A DNA stretch of 64,000 bases from Dugong dugon (lineage: Eukaryota; Chordata; Mammalia; Sirenia; Dugongidae): the NCBI GenBank assembly GCA_030035585.1, contig CM057462.1:68544734-68608733 (forward strand), given 5' to 3'. Below the pieces are notes generated by a model that was not told where the DNA came from, made no database searches, and was given only the letters and a program-made list of their open reading frames with translations. Positions 36,705 to 47,452 of the stretch are shown piece after piece; positions within the stretch are counted from its first letter, which is position 1; every line of letters starts with the position of its first letter. The translations under genes were made by a program, and so were the position numbers.

Positions 36705-36815
36705 GCACCCAACCACCCTCATTTTACAGATAAGGAAAGAAATGACTCAACTTGCCCAGGGTCACAGACACTCCAGAACCTGTGCTCACAACCACTAGGT
36801 GATACTGCCTCTCTG
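36705..36815 (-). repeat. MIR fragment
   Basis: 'cattttacagataaggaaag' and 'cttgcccagggtcacagaca' are reversed MIR core. Confidence 0.6.
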
Positions 36816-38295
36816 AGCATCTGGGACAAGAATGTGATTGGGCTCACCTGCCTAAAACAGGTCCTCCCTCCCCTCCTTCCTTCTCCCCACCATCACTTAC
36901 TCATTCACTCACTCTCTCATTCCCTGCCTCCTTCAAGGTAGAAACTGAAATGAAAGTGGACAAGAGAAGCAGAAATTGTGGCCAAAAAACAGGGCAAGTG
37001 AAGCTGGGAAGACATCTGATCAGGCCAAACAGAGAATCCACAGGGAGGTGACAAGGCCAGCCTGTTCCTAAGGCTGGTGGTGCCCCCTCTGTGCACAGTG
37101 ACAGGGCCACATGCTAGCCTTCCCTGAGCCTGTATGTCTCTCTCTGCCCGCCATACCACGTCTCCTTCCCAGCAGGCTGAGTGAGGGCAAGGGACATCCT
37201 GAGTGGAGGTCAGGGGCCAGGCAGGTAGTACAGAGCTGACCCTTTCCTTCATGTCCTCCTCCTCCTCATCCAGGTAGCCCCTGGAATCCTCAATGCTCTC
37301 TGGGAAGAGGAGAGAGGGCTGGCTTCTCTGAGGGACTGAGGTCTGCCGTGCCAGGAGATGTGGTGAGCCATGGGAGCCTGGTGGGATCGGAACATCTTGG
37401 GAGACAGGAGACAGAGTGGCTGCGGTGGGATGGGGGAGGGGTGAGAGGGGATGAGGTGGCAGCTCCTGACCTAAGAGCAGTAAGGATGGACTAGGCCACA
37501 AGCCAGATTCGTGAACTAGGCATAATAGAGACACAGGGGCAGAGTCAGGAAAATCAAAGACACACAATAGACAAGGAGACAAAGAGAACCACAGAGGCAG
37601 GAAAGAGCCTAGCTAGACTGTAAAGGGATGGAAACTGAGACAGTATTTTCACGTCAAGAGGAGCCAGACCAATGGCACCAGGGAACAGGTGTTGGCTCTC
37701 AGGGACCCCTGACTGCTGAGTTGGGGTGGTTGTCACCTTCATTTCCTGCCCCCCACCCCCACCCACAAAGCATACCTCATGATGCCTAAAACCTAAAGTC
37801 TCCCTGAGCACTACAGGCAGAGGCTGCCTTCAGAGTAAGACCCTGCACCAGTCCATGACAGTCTCCAAGCCTGGTCTTCCCCTCCCAGCCAGGGAAGGCA
37901 GTCCCAGTCCTCCATAGAGCCTCTGACCTTGGTGGAGGGCTCAGGCCTCACCTAGCCTAGCTCAGGGCTCGGTTGAAGGTGAGGCTGAGTAGGAGTCTGA
38001 GCAAGCTGGCTCTGTCTCCCTCTCATCTGCTCAGGATTGCAGACCCCTCTGGAGCATCCAGAAACACCCCTGCAAATTTGCTGTGGACAGTTTTAGAGAT
38101 TCACGAAACCTTGGTGCTGGAGTCAATCGTGGAGAGTCTATCCCCTACCAGGGCGACATCTTCTCTGCAGCCTCCTTGGCAAAGGATACCCCAACTGCTA
38201 TTCACATGTTCCCAGGAACAGGAGGTCACTATCTCTCAAGGCAGCTTAATATATGCTTAGGTGGCCTTGACTCTGGCCTTCAGAAAAATTCTTTC
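36816..38295. other. Less repetitive, GC-richer stretch
   Basis: This is the least repetitive part of the window. Open frames on the minus strand (for example 36917-37582) are rich in S, P and L and resemble no family as a whole. One block with exon-like edges is listed separately. Confidence 0.4.
37241..37419 (-). other. Possible single exon of an unknown gene (weak)
   Basis: On the minus strand a long pyrimidine tract ends 'ccatcccaccgcag', a good acceptor, just before 37419. The frame is open through SPVSQDVPIPPG and ESIEDSRGYLDEEEEDMKE, and a GT donor (GTCAGC) follows at 37240. At 179 bp the block is exon-sized and its acidic end is not low-complexity noise. I recognise no protein and found no partner exon. 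It may be chance. Confidence 0.2.
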
Positions 38296-38309
38296 TTATA
38301 CTGAGCTAA

Positions 38310-38520
38310 ACCCATTAAACCAAATCGGTTGCTATCGAGTCGATTCTGACTCATAGGGACCCTATAGGACAGGATCAGACTGCCCCACAGAGTTTCTCAG
38401 GCTGTAAATCTTTATGGCAGCAGACAGCCACATCTTTCTCCAGTAGAGTGGCTAGTGGGTTTGAAACGCCAACCTTTCAGTTAGCAGCCAAATGCTTAAC
38501 CACTGAACCACCAGGGCTCC
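38310..38520 (-). repeat. AfroSINE with perfect 14-bp TSD
   Basis: The reverse strand begins 'ggagccctggtggttcagtg' and ends near 'gactcgatagcaaccgattt'. The flank ttatactgagctaa is identical at 38296-38309 and 38521-38534. It includes the extra 'gagaaagatgtggc' block also seen in the copy at 909. Confidence 0.93.
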
Positions 38521-38549
38521 TTATACTGAGCTAAGTGCTCAGTATAAGA

Positions 38550-38693
38550 GCATTTGAGATGGTTTGACACAGTGGTTGCAACAATGGTCTCAAACACAGC
38601 AACAATTATGAGAATGGTGCAGGACCAGACAATGTTTTGTTCTGTTATACACAGGTTGCTATGAGTCTGAGCCAACTCAATGGCACCAAAATG
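38550..38693 (+). repeat. SINE with a different head and an AfroSINE-type tail
   Basis: It has 'gatggtttgacacagtggtt' and 'gaatggtgcaggaccagaca' followed by the shared tail 'ggttgctatgagtctgagcc' and 'aatggcacc'. The head is unlike the other copies. Confidence 0.6.
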
Positions 38694-39095
38694 CAAGTAC
38701 TGGTCCCTTCTGACATCAGTGATGTGTTCTCTGAAGCACGCTTCTGCCTTGTACTCTACCCCTTACCCTCCAACCTCTAACCACACTCTCCTCCAGAATC
38801 CCCAGTCCACACTGCAATGTGGTATCCCTTACCTGCCCTACCTTTTCCTGTGAGAGAATGTGGGGCTGGCTAGGGAGCTTTCTCTCCTCTTGATAAGCCC
38901 TCCTCACCCTGACCTCACCCATTTTCCACAAGCTGGATCCCCACCCCACCCATCTCTAATACCAGGAGGCATCCCCAGCAGATACTTGCCACTGACAACC
39001 ACAGGGATCACCCCACCCTTCCACCTTCAGCAGCTAAGGGCTCCAAGTAACCTCTGGGGAAGTGACTGGTGCAGCAGAAGAGCCAGGGATTCATA
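38694..39095. other. Unassigned non-coding sequence
   Basis: No gene is supported. Short frames are not family-like. Confidence 0.4.
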
Positions 39096-39395
39096 GATAG
39101 ACAGAATCGGTCACAGTGACCTATGCAAGTCACTTAGCTTCCCAGAGCCTCAGTTTCTTTTCTATAAAATGGAGCTGTGTCCCCTATATTATAATCATAT
39201 TTGCTTAAAATGATAATCTTTTAGTAGTTACTATGTGTCACACACTTGATACATGTTAAATCTTTTAAACATTCCTTGCAGCATTATTGTCCCCATTTTA
39301 CAGATACAGAAATGGAAACTGAGAGCATTAAGTAGTGCAGAGCTGGGATTATGAACTCAGGTTTGTCTGACTACAAAGGCTGTGCTCCTAAACAA
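39096..39395. repeat. Two MIR pieces (first +, then -)
   Basis: 39110-39175 reads 'gcaagtcacttagcttccca' and 'agcctcagtttcttttctat' on +. 39215-39395 reads 'ctatgtgtcacacacttgat', 'cattttacagatacagaaat' and 'gagctgggattatgaactca' on -. Confidence 0.65.
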
Positions 39396-39624
39396 TACCT
39401 AAAGCCCCAGTGTCAAGATCTGGTACAAGCCAGGCAGGGGGTAAGGAGCCATAAGGTCTTTCAGGTGGGAAGGGCAGAGTCACATACGGAGGTGTCCAAG
39501 AGTGGGAGGTGGTTGGCTAATGGGCTCTAGGCACAAGAACAGCAATTTCTGGGGCAGCAGGACTCCTCAGGGATTTCCACTCAACACATACTTGCTCTCC
39601 TAGGGATAGGAAACGAAGATGGAA

Positions 39625-39843
39625 AAGGGACCCTTCTATGTGCCAGCCACTACACATGCATTATTTTATTTAATTCTCCAACAATTCTGTGAGAGAAGTA
39701 CATTATTTCCACTTTTATAGATGAGGACACTGAAGCTCAGACAGGTTAAATGACTTATCCAAGGTCAAACGGTTGTTTGAGGTAGCCAAGATTCCAATCT
39801 AGGTCTGCCTGATTGTAAAGCTTCTACCTCTACTACACTCTGT
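39625..39843 (-). repeat. MIR SINE
   Basis: 'ctatgtgccagccactacac', 'ttatagatgaggacactgaa' and 'gacttatccaaggtcaaacg' are a long reversed MIR. Confidence 0.75.
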
Positions 39844-41069
39844 CTTAGTGGTGAGGAGAGGACAAGCCCAGGACCACCCAACCCTATAGCCTAGGGTTGC
39901 ACCCCGTGCCCAGTTTTCTGGTGTCTGCGTCACCTATAAATGACTTTCCAAGTCGTATCTCAGCCTTTCCAGGAATCCTGAGTACCTGTGCCTCCATCTG
40001 AGGTACAAGGTGGTAGAGGCTTAGCAGGAAATAGAGAATCCTGATTCTCCGTGCGCAGATCATTCCACTGTGGATAACTTTATACCCAGGATAATTCTTC
40101 ACACATTCTTCCCTGCTTTCTAAATTATAAGTAACCCATTTTCATAGAAAGAAATTAATAAAAACACAAAAAGACAGAAAGTAAATACCCTCTAGTTCCA
40201 TCCAATAAAAAAATTTCAGTTATTATTCCATGACATTCCTCTCCCTTTTTTTCCCTATGCCTAAATGATGTTTTTTCCCCTCACCTAGTTAATATCACAC
40301 TTTACATACAATTTTATTGTGACCGACACTCATTGGTTGACTATCCAATTTCCACTTCCTTGAGGATAGAATCATGTCCTTGCTGATAACATTTGTTTGG
40401 GGGGCAGTCAATGCATCATGAAAGGTCCAAGCCCAAATGACACCCTTTTCCAAAGACCCTTGCAGCTAGGGGCAGCCATGTAATCTGGTCTAACCTAGTA
40501 AGACTTACGGGAATTTGGCTGAAGAATTCCTGTGAAAATATTTGCTTTCCTAACAAAAGGAATACAGTGAGTGATATAACCCCTTTCTCCAAACACTTTT
40601 CTCATCTTGAATACAGACGTAAAGCCTGGAGTTGGGCTAACTATGAGAAAAAAGCTTAGAGAATCAGACATTCTTTCACTAACATCAAGTTGTGAACTAA
40701 TGCAAGTAGCTGCTTACCTCATGACTTCTTGTTATGTGAAAAAGATAAATTCTTACATATTTCAACCACTGTTAGTAGTGTGTTCTATTTCTTGCAGGCA
40801 AATCTTAATGCAGTAAGTATTATTTTTTTAAAACTTAATATTATATGGTAAGTATTTTACCATCCACTTACATATTCTTTATAACTATTATTTTCAAAAG
40901 TAATTGTTCACCTATTGGGCATGCAATTTTAGCTCCATTTTTTCTACTACAAATGTTATCAACTTGGATATCACTGCAATGTAGCAAGCTTTCCTGGCTC
41001 GAAAACTGTTTATTGATTTGAGTTAGAGTTATATAATACAAAGACAGCATTTCAGATTTTTGCTCACAA
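39844..41069. other. Unassigned; possible old DNA-transposon-like piece
   Basis: 40450-40560 ('gacccttgcagctaggggca', 'ggcagccatgtaatctggtc') has the feel of an old interspersed repeat I cannot name. No gene seen. Confidence 0.35.
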
Positions 41070-42868
41070 CCAGGATGAAATAATGGGGACCAGAATTACC
41101 CTCGCACCTGAAAAAAACTATGAAAAAAAAAATCTAGACAAAATATATAAAGTAACTTTTTTCAAAAAATTAGACATTATACAAGAGATAGTGATCTATG
41201 AGAAATGGGAAACCAATGAGTTAAGCCCTACAATTTCCCCAGCTTGCTCCTTAGAGTTACCGGGTTATGCTACAGGGAGTGACAACGAAGATGGATCTCA
41301 AAGTTTTCCTGAGTTAGCAGTCCAGGGAGGCTGAGGTGGCTAGAGTTCACAGAACAGAGTACCAGAAAAAAGAGAGTTGCACAGAGAAAGAGCTCCAGAG
41401 ATTGGCAGAGGGTCCCACTCAAGCCTTCAGCTAAGTACTGATTAGTAGACGTGTATAAACAAACTACCAGAGGATGGGGGAAAAATAGGTGAGCTGGGAA
41501 GGGAGAGAGACACTCAAGTGAAAGGATTAGAAAAAACAATCTTTAGAGCTCACAAGGTCAAAGTTATTTCCTGTTCCCACTAGCCAGAATAAATGATGCC
41601 GTGATTCCACCTAACAAAACTTAAAAACGACATCTAAAAGAATTAAACTGTTTACAAGTAACTTAACTACATTCCAGAAAAAAAAATTCAAGAATATTTA
41701 ATAGGAATACAAAATATCCAACACTCAACAAGGTAAGATTCAAAATGTCTGGTATTCAATAAAAAACTGCCAGGAATGAAATGAAGTAGGAAGCCACAAG
41801 CCATAACGAGGAGAAAAATCACTCAATTGAGACTGACCCAGAAATGACACAAATGATAGAATAAGTAGCAGAGACATTGAAAGAGTTCTTGTATCTTTAT
41901 TCCTTTTTTTTTTTTTTTTATTAAGGAGAAACATGAAGGATATAAACCAAACTTCTAGAGATGAAAACTATAATGTATTATACAAAAACTACACTGTATG
42001 GGATTAACAGTAGGTTAGACACTGAAGAAGAAAATATTAGTAAACTTGAAAACATAAGAATAAAAACTAACCAAAATGGAACACAAAAAGAAGAATTTAA
42101 AAATGAACAGAGCATCAGTGAGCTATGGCACGACTTCAACAGGCCTAATGCACATTTAATAAAAGTCCCCACAGGAGGATAGAGCAAAAACAGAAAAATA
42201 CTTGAAGAAATAACTGTTAAAATTTTTCCAAATGCGATCAAAGCTGTAAACTCACAGACAAAAACAGCTCAATGAAAAATAAGTATGAAGAAAATTACGC
42301 CAAGATCCATCATAAACAAATTAATAAAAATCAGTGACAATCCTAAAAGCAGCCAGAAAACAAAAACAACAACACATAACATACAGAGGATCAAAGATAA
42401 GGATGACATCAGACTTCTCATCATTAATAATGCGAGACAAAAGACCATGGAACAACGTCTTTAAAGTTCTGAAAGAAAAAAAAATGTTAAGCTATAATAT
42501 TTTACCCAGATAGAGATAATATCTTTAAAAAACCAAGGTGAAATAAAGACTTTTTTAGACATAAAAAGCTGAAAAGCAATGACAGAGATAGCTGGAAAAT
42601 AGCCAAATATTTGGAAACTAAAAACACACTTTTTAAAAACCTATGACTCAAAGGAGAAAACAAAAAAAAGTATTTGAAACCAAATTAAAATGAAAACAAA
42701 ATATAAAAATTTGTGGGATGTAGCTAAATCAGTACTTAGTGAGAAATTTATAGCTCTAAAATGCTTCTATAGAAAAGAAGAAAGATTTCATATCCATGAT
42801 CTCTGCTTCCACCTTAAGAAACTAGATAAAGAAGAACAATTACACTCAAAGTAAGCAGAAGAAAGTTG
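41070..42868 (+). mobile_element. Old L1, 5' region and ORF1 to early ORF2
   Basis: 'aatggggaccagaattaccc', 'gcagagacattgaaagagtt', 'gaaagaaaaaaaaatgttaa' and 'atttgtgggatgtagctaaa' follow the order of an old L1. The frames are destroyed; the piece at 41961-42182 is the best left. It is split by the LTR-like block that follows. Confidence 0.65.
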
Positions 42869-43479
42869 TGTTATAAAGAATTTAACCTTTCCCAAAAAGA
42901 AGACTGGCCTTTACCCTTGGCTTCTGTGGAATAATCTTTAAACTCTTGGAAATTCATGCCTGACAAGCATGTCTTTGTTGACCTGGGAGCTTTAGGCCAG
43001 TCAGATAGTAACAATGTATTTTAGGGTGGTAACTGAGTACACGGTATCAGCTCAACCTCTGGAGGTGTTGGAGAATGAGATCAGCCACATGAGAAGTCAA
43101 TTCTACCTGTGTGATGAAGCCCCAGCGAAAATTCTGGACACCAAGGTTCAGATGAGCTTCCTTGGTTGGCAATACTCTGTGTGTATTGTCGCACATTGAT
43201 ACCTGGAAAGTAACCCTGTTCTGATGTCATCAGGAAGGGACAACTGGAAGTTCTGTATTTGGTACTTTCCTGAACTCTACCCTATGTGCTTCTTCTCTTG
43301 GCTGATTTTAATCTGAGTCCTTTAGCTGTAATAAACCATAACCATGATTATAACAGCTTTTGGTGAGTTTTGGGAGTTCTTCTAGTGAATTATTAAGCTT
43401 AAGGGTAGTCTTGGGGATCCTCACACTGCCAGTTGGTATTAGAAGTGGGTGTAGTCTTCTGGACTATTCCCTAACTTTC
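42869..43479 (+). mobile_element. LTR-like block inside the old L1
   Basis: It interrupts L1 text and carries 'gagtcctttagctgtaataa' and 'ttttggtgagttttgggagt', a polyadenylation-signal-plus-GT-rich arrangement typical of LTRs. Ends and TSD are not clear and I do not name a family. No viral gene is present. Confidence 0.45.
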
Positions 43480-44150
43480 ACAAAAGGAAATAACAAAAAT
43501 CAGAAAATCAATGAAATAGAATATGGAAAAGCAATAGAAAAAGTCAATGAACCCAAAAGTTGTATTTTTGAGAAGATAAATAATATTGATAATACTCTAG
43601 CCAGACTGAGCAGGAAAAAAGAGAGAAAACACAAATTTCCAGTAACAGGAATGATGAAGATAACATCCTCTAGGTTCTATAGATATAAGATAATAGGGGA
43701 TATTAAAAGAATAATAGGAAATATTATGAACAACTTTACTCCAACAAATTATACAACTTAGATAAAATGGGCAAATTCATTCAAAGGCACTAACAAAGCT
43801 CATTCAAATTTATTGAATAGCCACATATCTATTTTTAAAATTGAATGTGTAGTTAAAACCTTTAGACAAAAGAAACTCCAGACCCAGATGGATTCACTGG
43901 TGAATTTTACCAATCATTTAAGGAAGAAATACTCCAAATCTGCACACTCTTCCAGAAATTTTAAGAGTAGGAATAATTCCCAACCCCTTCTAATAGGCCA
44001 GCCTCACTCTGATATCAAAACCAAGCAAAGATATTACAATAAAAGAAAACTTCAGACTCATATCCCTTATGAACACAAATGCAAAAATTCTTAACAAATT
44101 TGAGTCCAATAATATGTAAAAAGGTTAATATACCATGACCCAGTGTTAGG
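43480..44150 (+). mobile_element. Old L1, ORF2 pre-RT and RT start
   Basis: 'aaaagttgtatttttgagaa', 'ccagacccagatggattcac', 'attttaccaatcatttaagg' and 'atatcccttatgaacacaaa' are L1 ORF2. It continues the element at 41070. Confidence 0.7.
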
Positions 44151-44164
44151 TGAAGAGAAACTAA

Positions 44165-44530
44165 GTTGAGAATCAGAGAAGTGTGCTGGAATGAAAACAG
44201 ACTTCAGAGGACCACAGGTCTGTGCTCGAGCCACATCTCTACCACTTACCGGCTGTGTGATCTTAGAGGAATGATGATGATGATGATGAAGATGATTTCT
44301 CCCATTGCTTGAGTGCATACATATTAAGTACACACTACTAGATGCTTAAATACCTCACCTATCTTAATCCTCAGAACAATCATGTAAGGTTCTTATTCTT
44401 ATCTAAATTTTACAGTTTAAGAGATTGAGTCATAGACAAGTTAAGTAACTTCCTTGAGTTACTAACAGAGACCAGACTGGGATTTGAATCCAGATCAGGA
44501 TTCAAGGAGACAACCACTACTAAGCAAAAG
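44165..44530. repeat. MIR pieces around an (ATG)n run
   Basis: 44170-44262 is MIR on + ('ctaccacttaccggctgtgt'). 44265-44297 is mostly gatgat repeats. 44310-44530 is MIR on - ('taatcctcagaacaatcatg', 'gggatttgaatccagatcag'). Confidence 0.65.
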
Positions 44531-44617
44531 GCACAGCACTGCCTGGCACATTAGACGTGCCATTTTTTGTATCTCCCTTACCTGCTTGTATATTTATGGG
44601 TGTCCAGTCCCCACTTT

Positions 44618-44655
44618 GGAGCCCTGGTGGCAGTAGTTAAGAGTTCAGGCTGCAG
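44618..44655 (+). repeat. AfroSINE head, cut by L1 A2
   Basis: 'ggagccctggtggcagtagt' and 'taagagttcaggctgc' are the first 35 or so bases of an AfroSINE. The L1 5' end follows at once, so the body is expected after the 3' end of A2, beyond the window. Confidence 0.8.
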
Positions 44656-45981
44656 GAAGGGCCAAGATGGCAGAATAGTCAGTTGCTTCCTGTGAAACCT
44701 CTTACACCAAAGACCCTAAAAAATAAGTGAATTGATTATATATGACAATTTAGGAGCCCTGAACATCAAAGACAAAGTTGAGGAGTTGAACTGAGTGGCA
44801 GAGGGAGGGAGAGACAGTTCAGAAGCAGTGAGGATTTGCCAGACCTGACCTGGCCAGCACCCTGCAGGCTGAATCCGCCAGCAAGCGAGGGCTGAGGCAA
44901 GTAGTAGCACTCGGGATGCATTTTCCACATCAGGAGAAACTGAGCATCGAAGAGTCTGTATGAGCCTCCGGAGCCAGGGGGAAGCGGCACTGGATCTGCA
45001 AAATAGCACTTCCCTCTCTGACAAGTGCCTTTCTCCCCTTATACTGCCCCCTCCCCATTCTACTCCAGCCCCCTGGGCTGGAAGTGGGACCCGTTGTGCA
45101 CCCCAAGCCAGGCTCCTGCTTTTGGAAAGGGAACAGATAAAAAAATAGCAAACAGGAAAAAATAATCTGCCAGCTCCCCTAAACTGGGACCTCAGGGCAA
45201 GCACAGTCCCTTTGCCTAGGCACAGGCATAATGGGGTCCATGGACCTTGAATGCCTTTCACCCTTGCCTAGATCTGTGTGGGCTCATTTCAACAGCATAG
45301 GCCCTCATTAGCATAGTAAAACAGGGTATATACTTGAAGCCTATTTTCAACTGCAACAGCTAAGGGGGGAGTGGAAGTTTCGTGACATTTGACACAGACC
45401 TGCCCATTAAGGAGGGTCCTCACCTACCTACATCAGGGGTCTGAGGACTGGTGGCTCCATACATTCCACCTAGCCACCCACGACAGAGGTCTGAGAATAA
45501 GTAGTGCCTCCTAGTTCTTCAGCCAACAGCACTGAGTGCCCAAAGTCCAGCTGCAAAACACACCCACCTATGTGCTCTAGGAAACAGGGAAACATCTTCC
45601 AACCAGGCACTCCAGGACAGCCATCAACCCCCTTCTTTGCTTAGCACATAACCCCCACTGCAGACAGATATCTGTGCCTGCTCCAATCACCCCTATGCAG
45701 CCCAGCCCATCTAGGACTAAAGGTAAGAGCCTCACCACACACTCAGTAACTGATGACCTGGACACCTGAGCTGAATGCACACAAGAAAAGTAAAGGGACT
45801 CCTAGGCTCATATATCTACTAGCAGCTCTAACCACCTGGTGACAGGATGTGAGAGCTTCGAAGACACCAATAATCAAAGTAGCTCACACAGCTAGCCTAT
45901 CTGGGCATATCAAAACAAAACAAAATAAGAAGCTAGGACACAGTAAGCAAACATAAAATAAATAAATACAGTAACTTATTG

Positions 45982-46992
45982 ATGGCTCAGAGACAATAAT
46001 TAATATCAAATCACATAAAGAGACAGACCATAATAGCTTCAGCAAGTGATCAGAACAAAGAACCAGGAAACCTCCTGGAGGAAGAGAATGTCTTGGAATT
46101 ACCAGATGTAGAATTCAAAAGATTAATATACAGAGCCCTTCAAGAGATCAGGAAGAAGATCGTGCAAAATGCAGACCAAGCCAAGGAACACACAGACAAA
46201 GCAATAGAGAATTTAACAAGGTTATACAAGATCAAAATGACAAATTTAACAGGCTGCAAGAATCTGTAGAGAGACAGCAAACAGAAATCCAAAAGATTAA
46301 CAATAAAATTTCAAAATTAGACAACTCAATAGAAAGTCATTGGAACAGAATTGAAGCCATGGAAGTCAGAATTAGTGAAATTGAAGATAAAGTACTCGAC
46401 ACCAACTTACTTGAGGAAAAATCAGATAAAAGAATTTAAAAAAATGAAGAAACCTTAAGAATTACTTGGGACCCTATCAAGAGGAATAACCTACGAGTGA
46501 TTGGAGTACATAACGGGGGGAATAACAAAAAATACAGAGAGAATTGTTGAAGATTAGTTGGCAAAAAACTTCCCTGATATTGTGACAGACGAGAGGGTAC
46601 CTATCTAAGAAGCTCATCCAACCCCAGACAGTGTAGATCCTAAAAGAAAGTAACAAAGGCATAAATTATAATCAAACTTGCCAAAACCGAAGATAAAGAA
46701 TTTTAAGAGCTGCTAGGGATAAACAAAAAGTCATCTAAAAAGGAGAATCAATAAGGCTAAGCTCTGACTACTCATCAGAAACTATGCAGGCAAGAAGGCA
46801 ATGGGATGACATATATAAAGCTTTGAAAGAAAAAAATTGCCAGCCAAGAATTATATATCCAGCAAAACTCTCTCTCAAATATTATGGCAAAATTAGAGCA
46901 TTTCCAGATAAACAGAAGTTGAGGGAATTTGTAAAAACAAAACCAAAATTACAAGAAATACTAAAGGGAATCCTCCAGTTAGAGAATCAATA
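45982..46992 (+). pseudogene. L1 A2 ORF1 remnant
   Basis: The start MAQRQ matches MACRQQ of A1 but is followed by TAA in the sixth codon. The coiled-coil region ('agacagcaaacagaaatcca') and a C-terminal domain follow, with MQARRQWDDIYKALKEKNCQ open at 46784-46993. A2 keeps the roughly 100 bp of C-terminal domain that A1 lost. Confidence 0.85.
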
Positions 46993-47411
46993 ACATCAGA
47001 TAACAACCCAAGAATAGAAGACAGGACAGAACAACCAGATATCAACCCAGATAGGGAAGTCACAAAAATAAACCAAAGCTTAAAACACTGAAAATAGAGA
47101 AACAGAGTCATCAATACGTAAAAGATGACAACACTAAAACAAAAAAGAGAGACTAAATAGTGTAGTCATAGAACGTTCCTATGGAGAAGAAGTTAAGGCC
47201 ATATCAAGAAATAAAAGATTGGTTTAAACTTAGAAAAATAGAGGTAAATTTTAAGGTAACAACAAAGGAAACTAACAATCCTACATACCAAATATAAAAC
47301 AAGAAAAACATAAGGACTCAGCAAATACAAAATCAACAATGAAAAAGGTGAAAATACATAAATAAAAACAACTCAGCACAGAAAAATAAGTGGAACAAAG
47401 AAACTGTCAAC

Positions 47412-47433
47412 AACACACACACACACACACACA
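47412..47433 (+). repeat. (CA)n microsatellite followed by A12
   Basis: About 11 CA units followed by an A-run, in the A2 spacer just before ORF2. A1 has only an A-rich tract there, so it grew after insertion. Confidence 0.9.
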
Positions 47434-47452
47434 AAAAAAAAAAAACATCAAA

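Noticed and set aside
36917-37582. A 221-residue minus-strand open frame as a protein gene
   Set aside because: Its composition is dominated by S, P and L, it has no recognised domain, and it spans what would be intron if the inner exon-like block were real.
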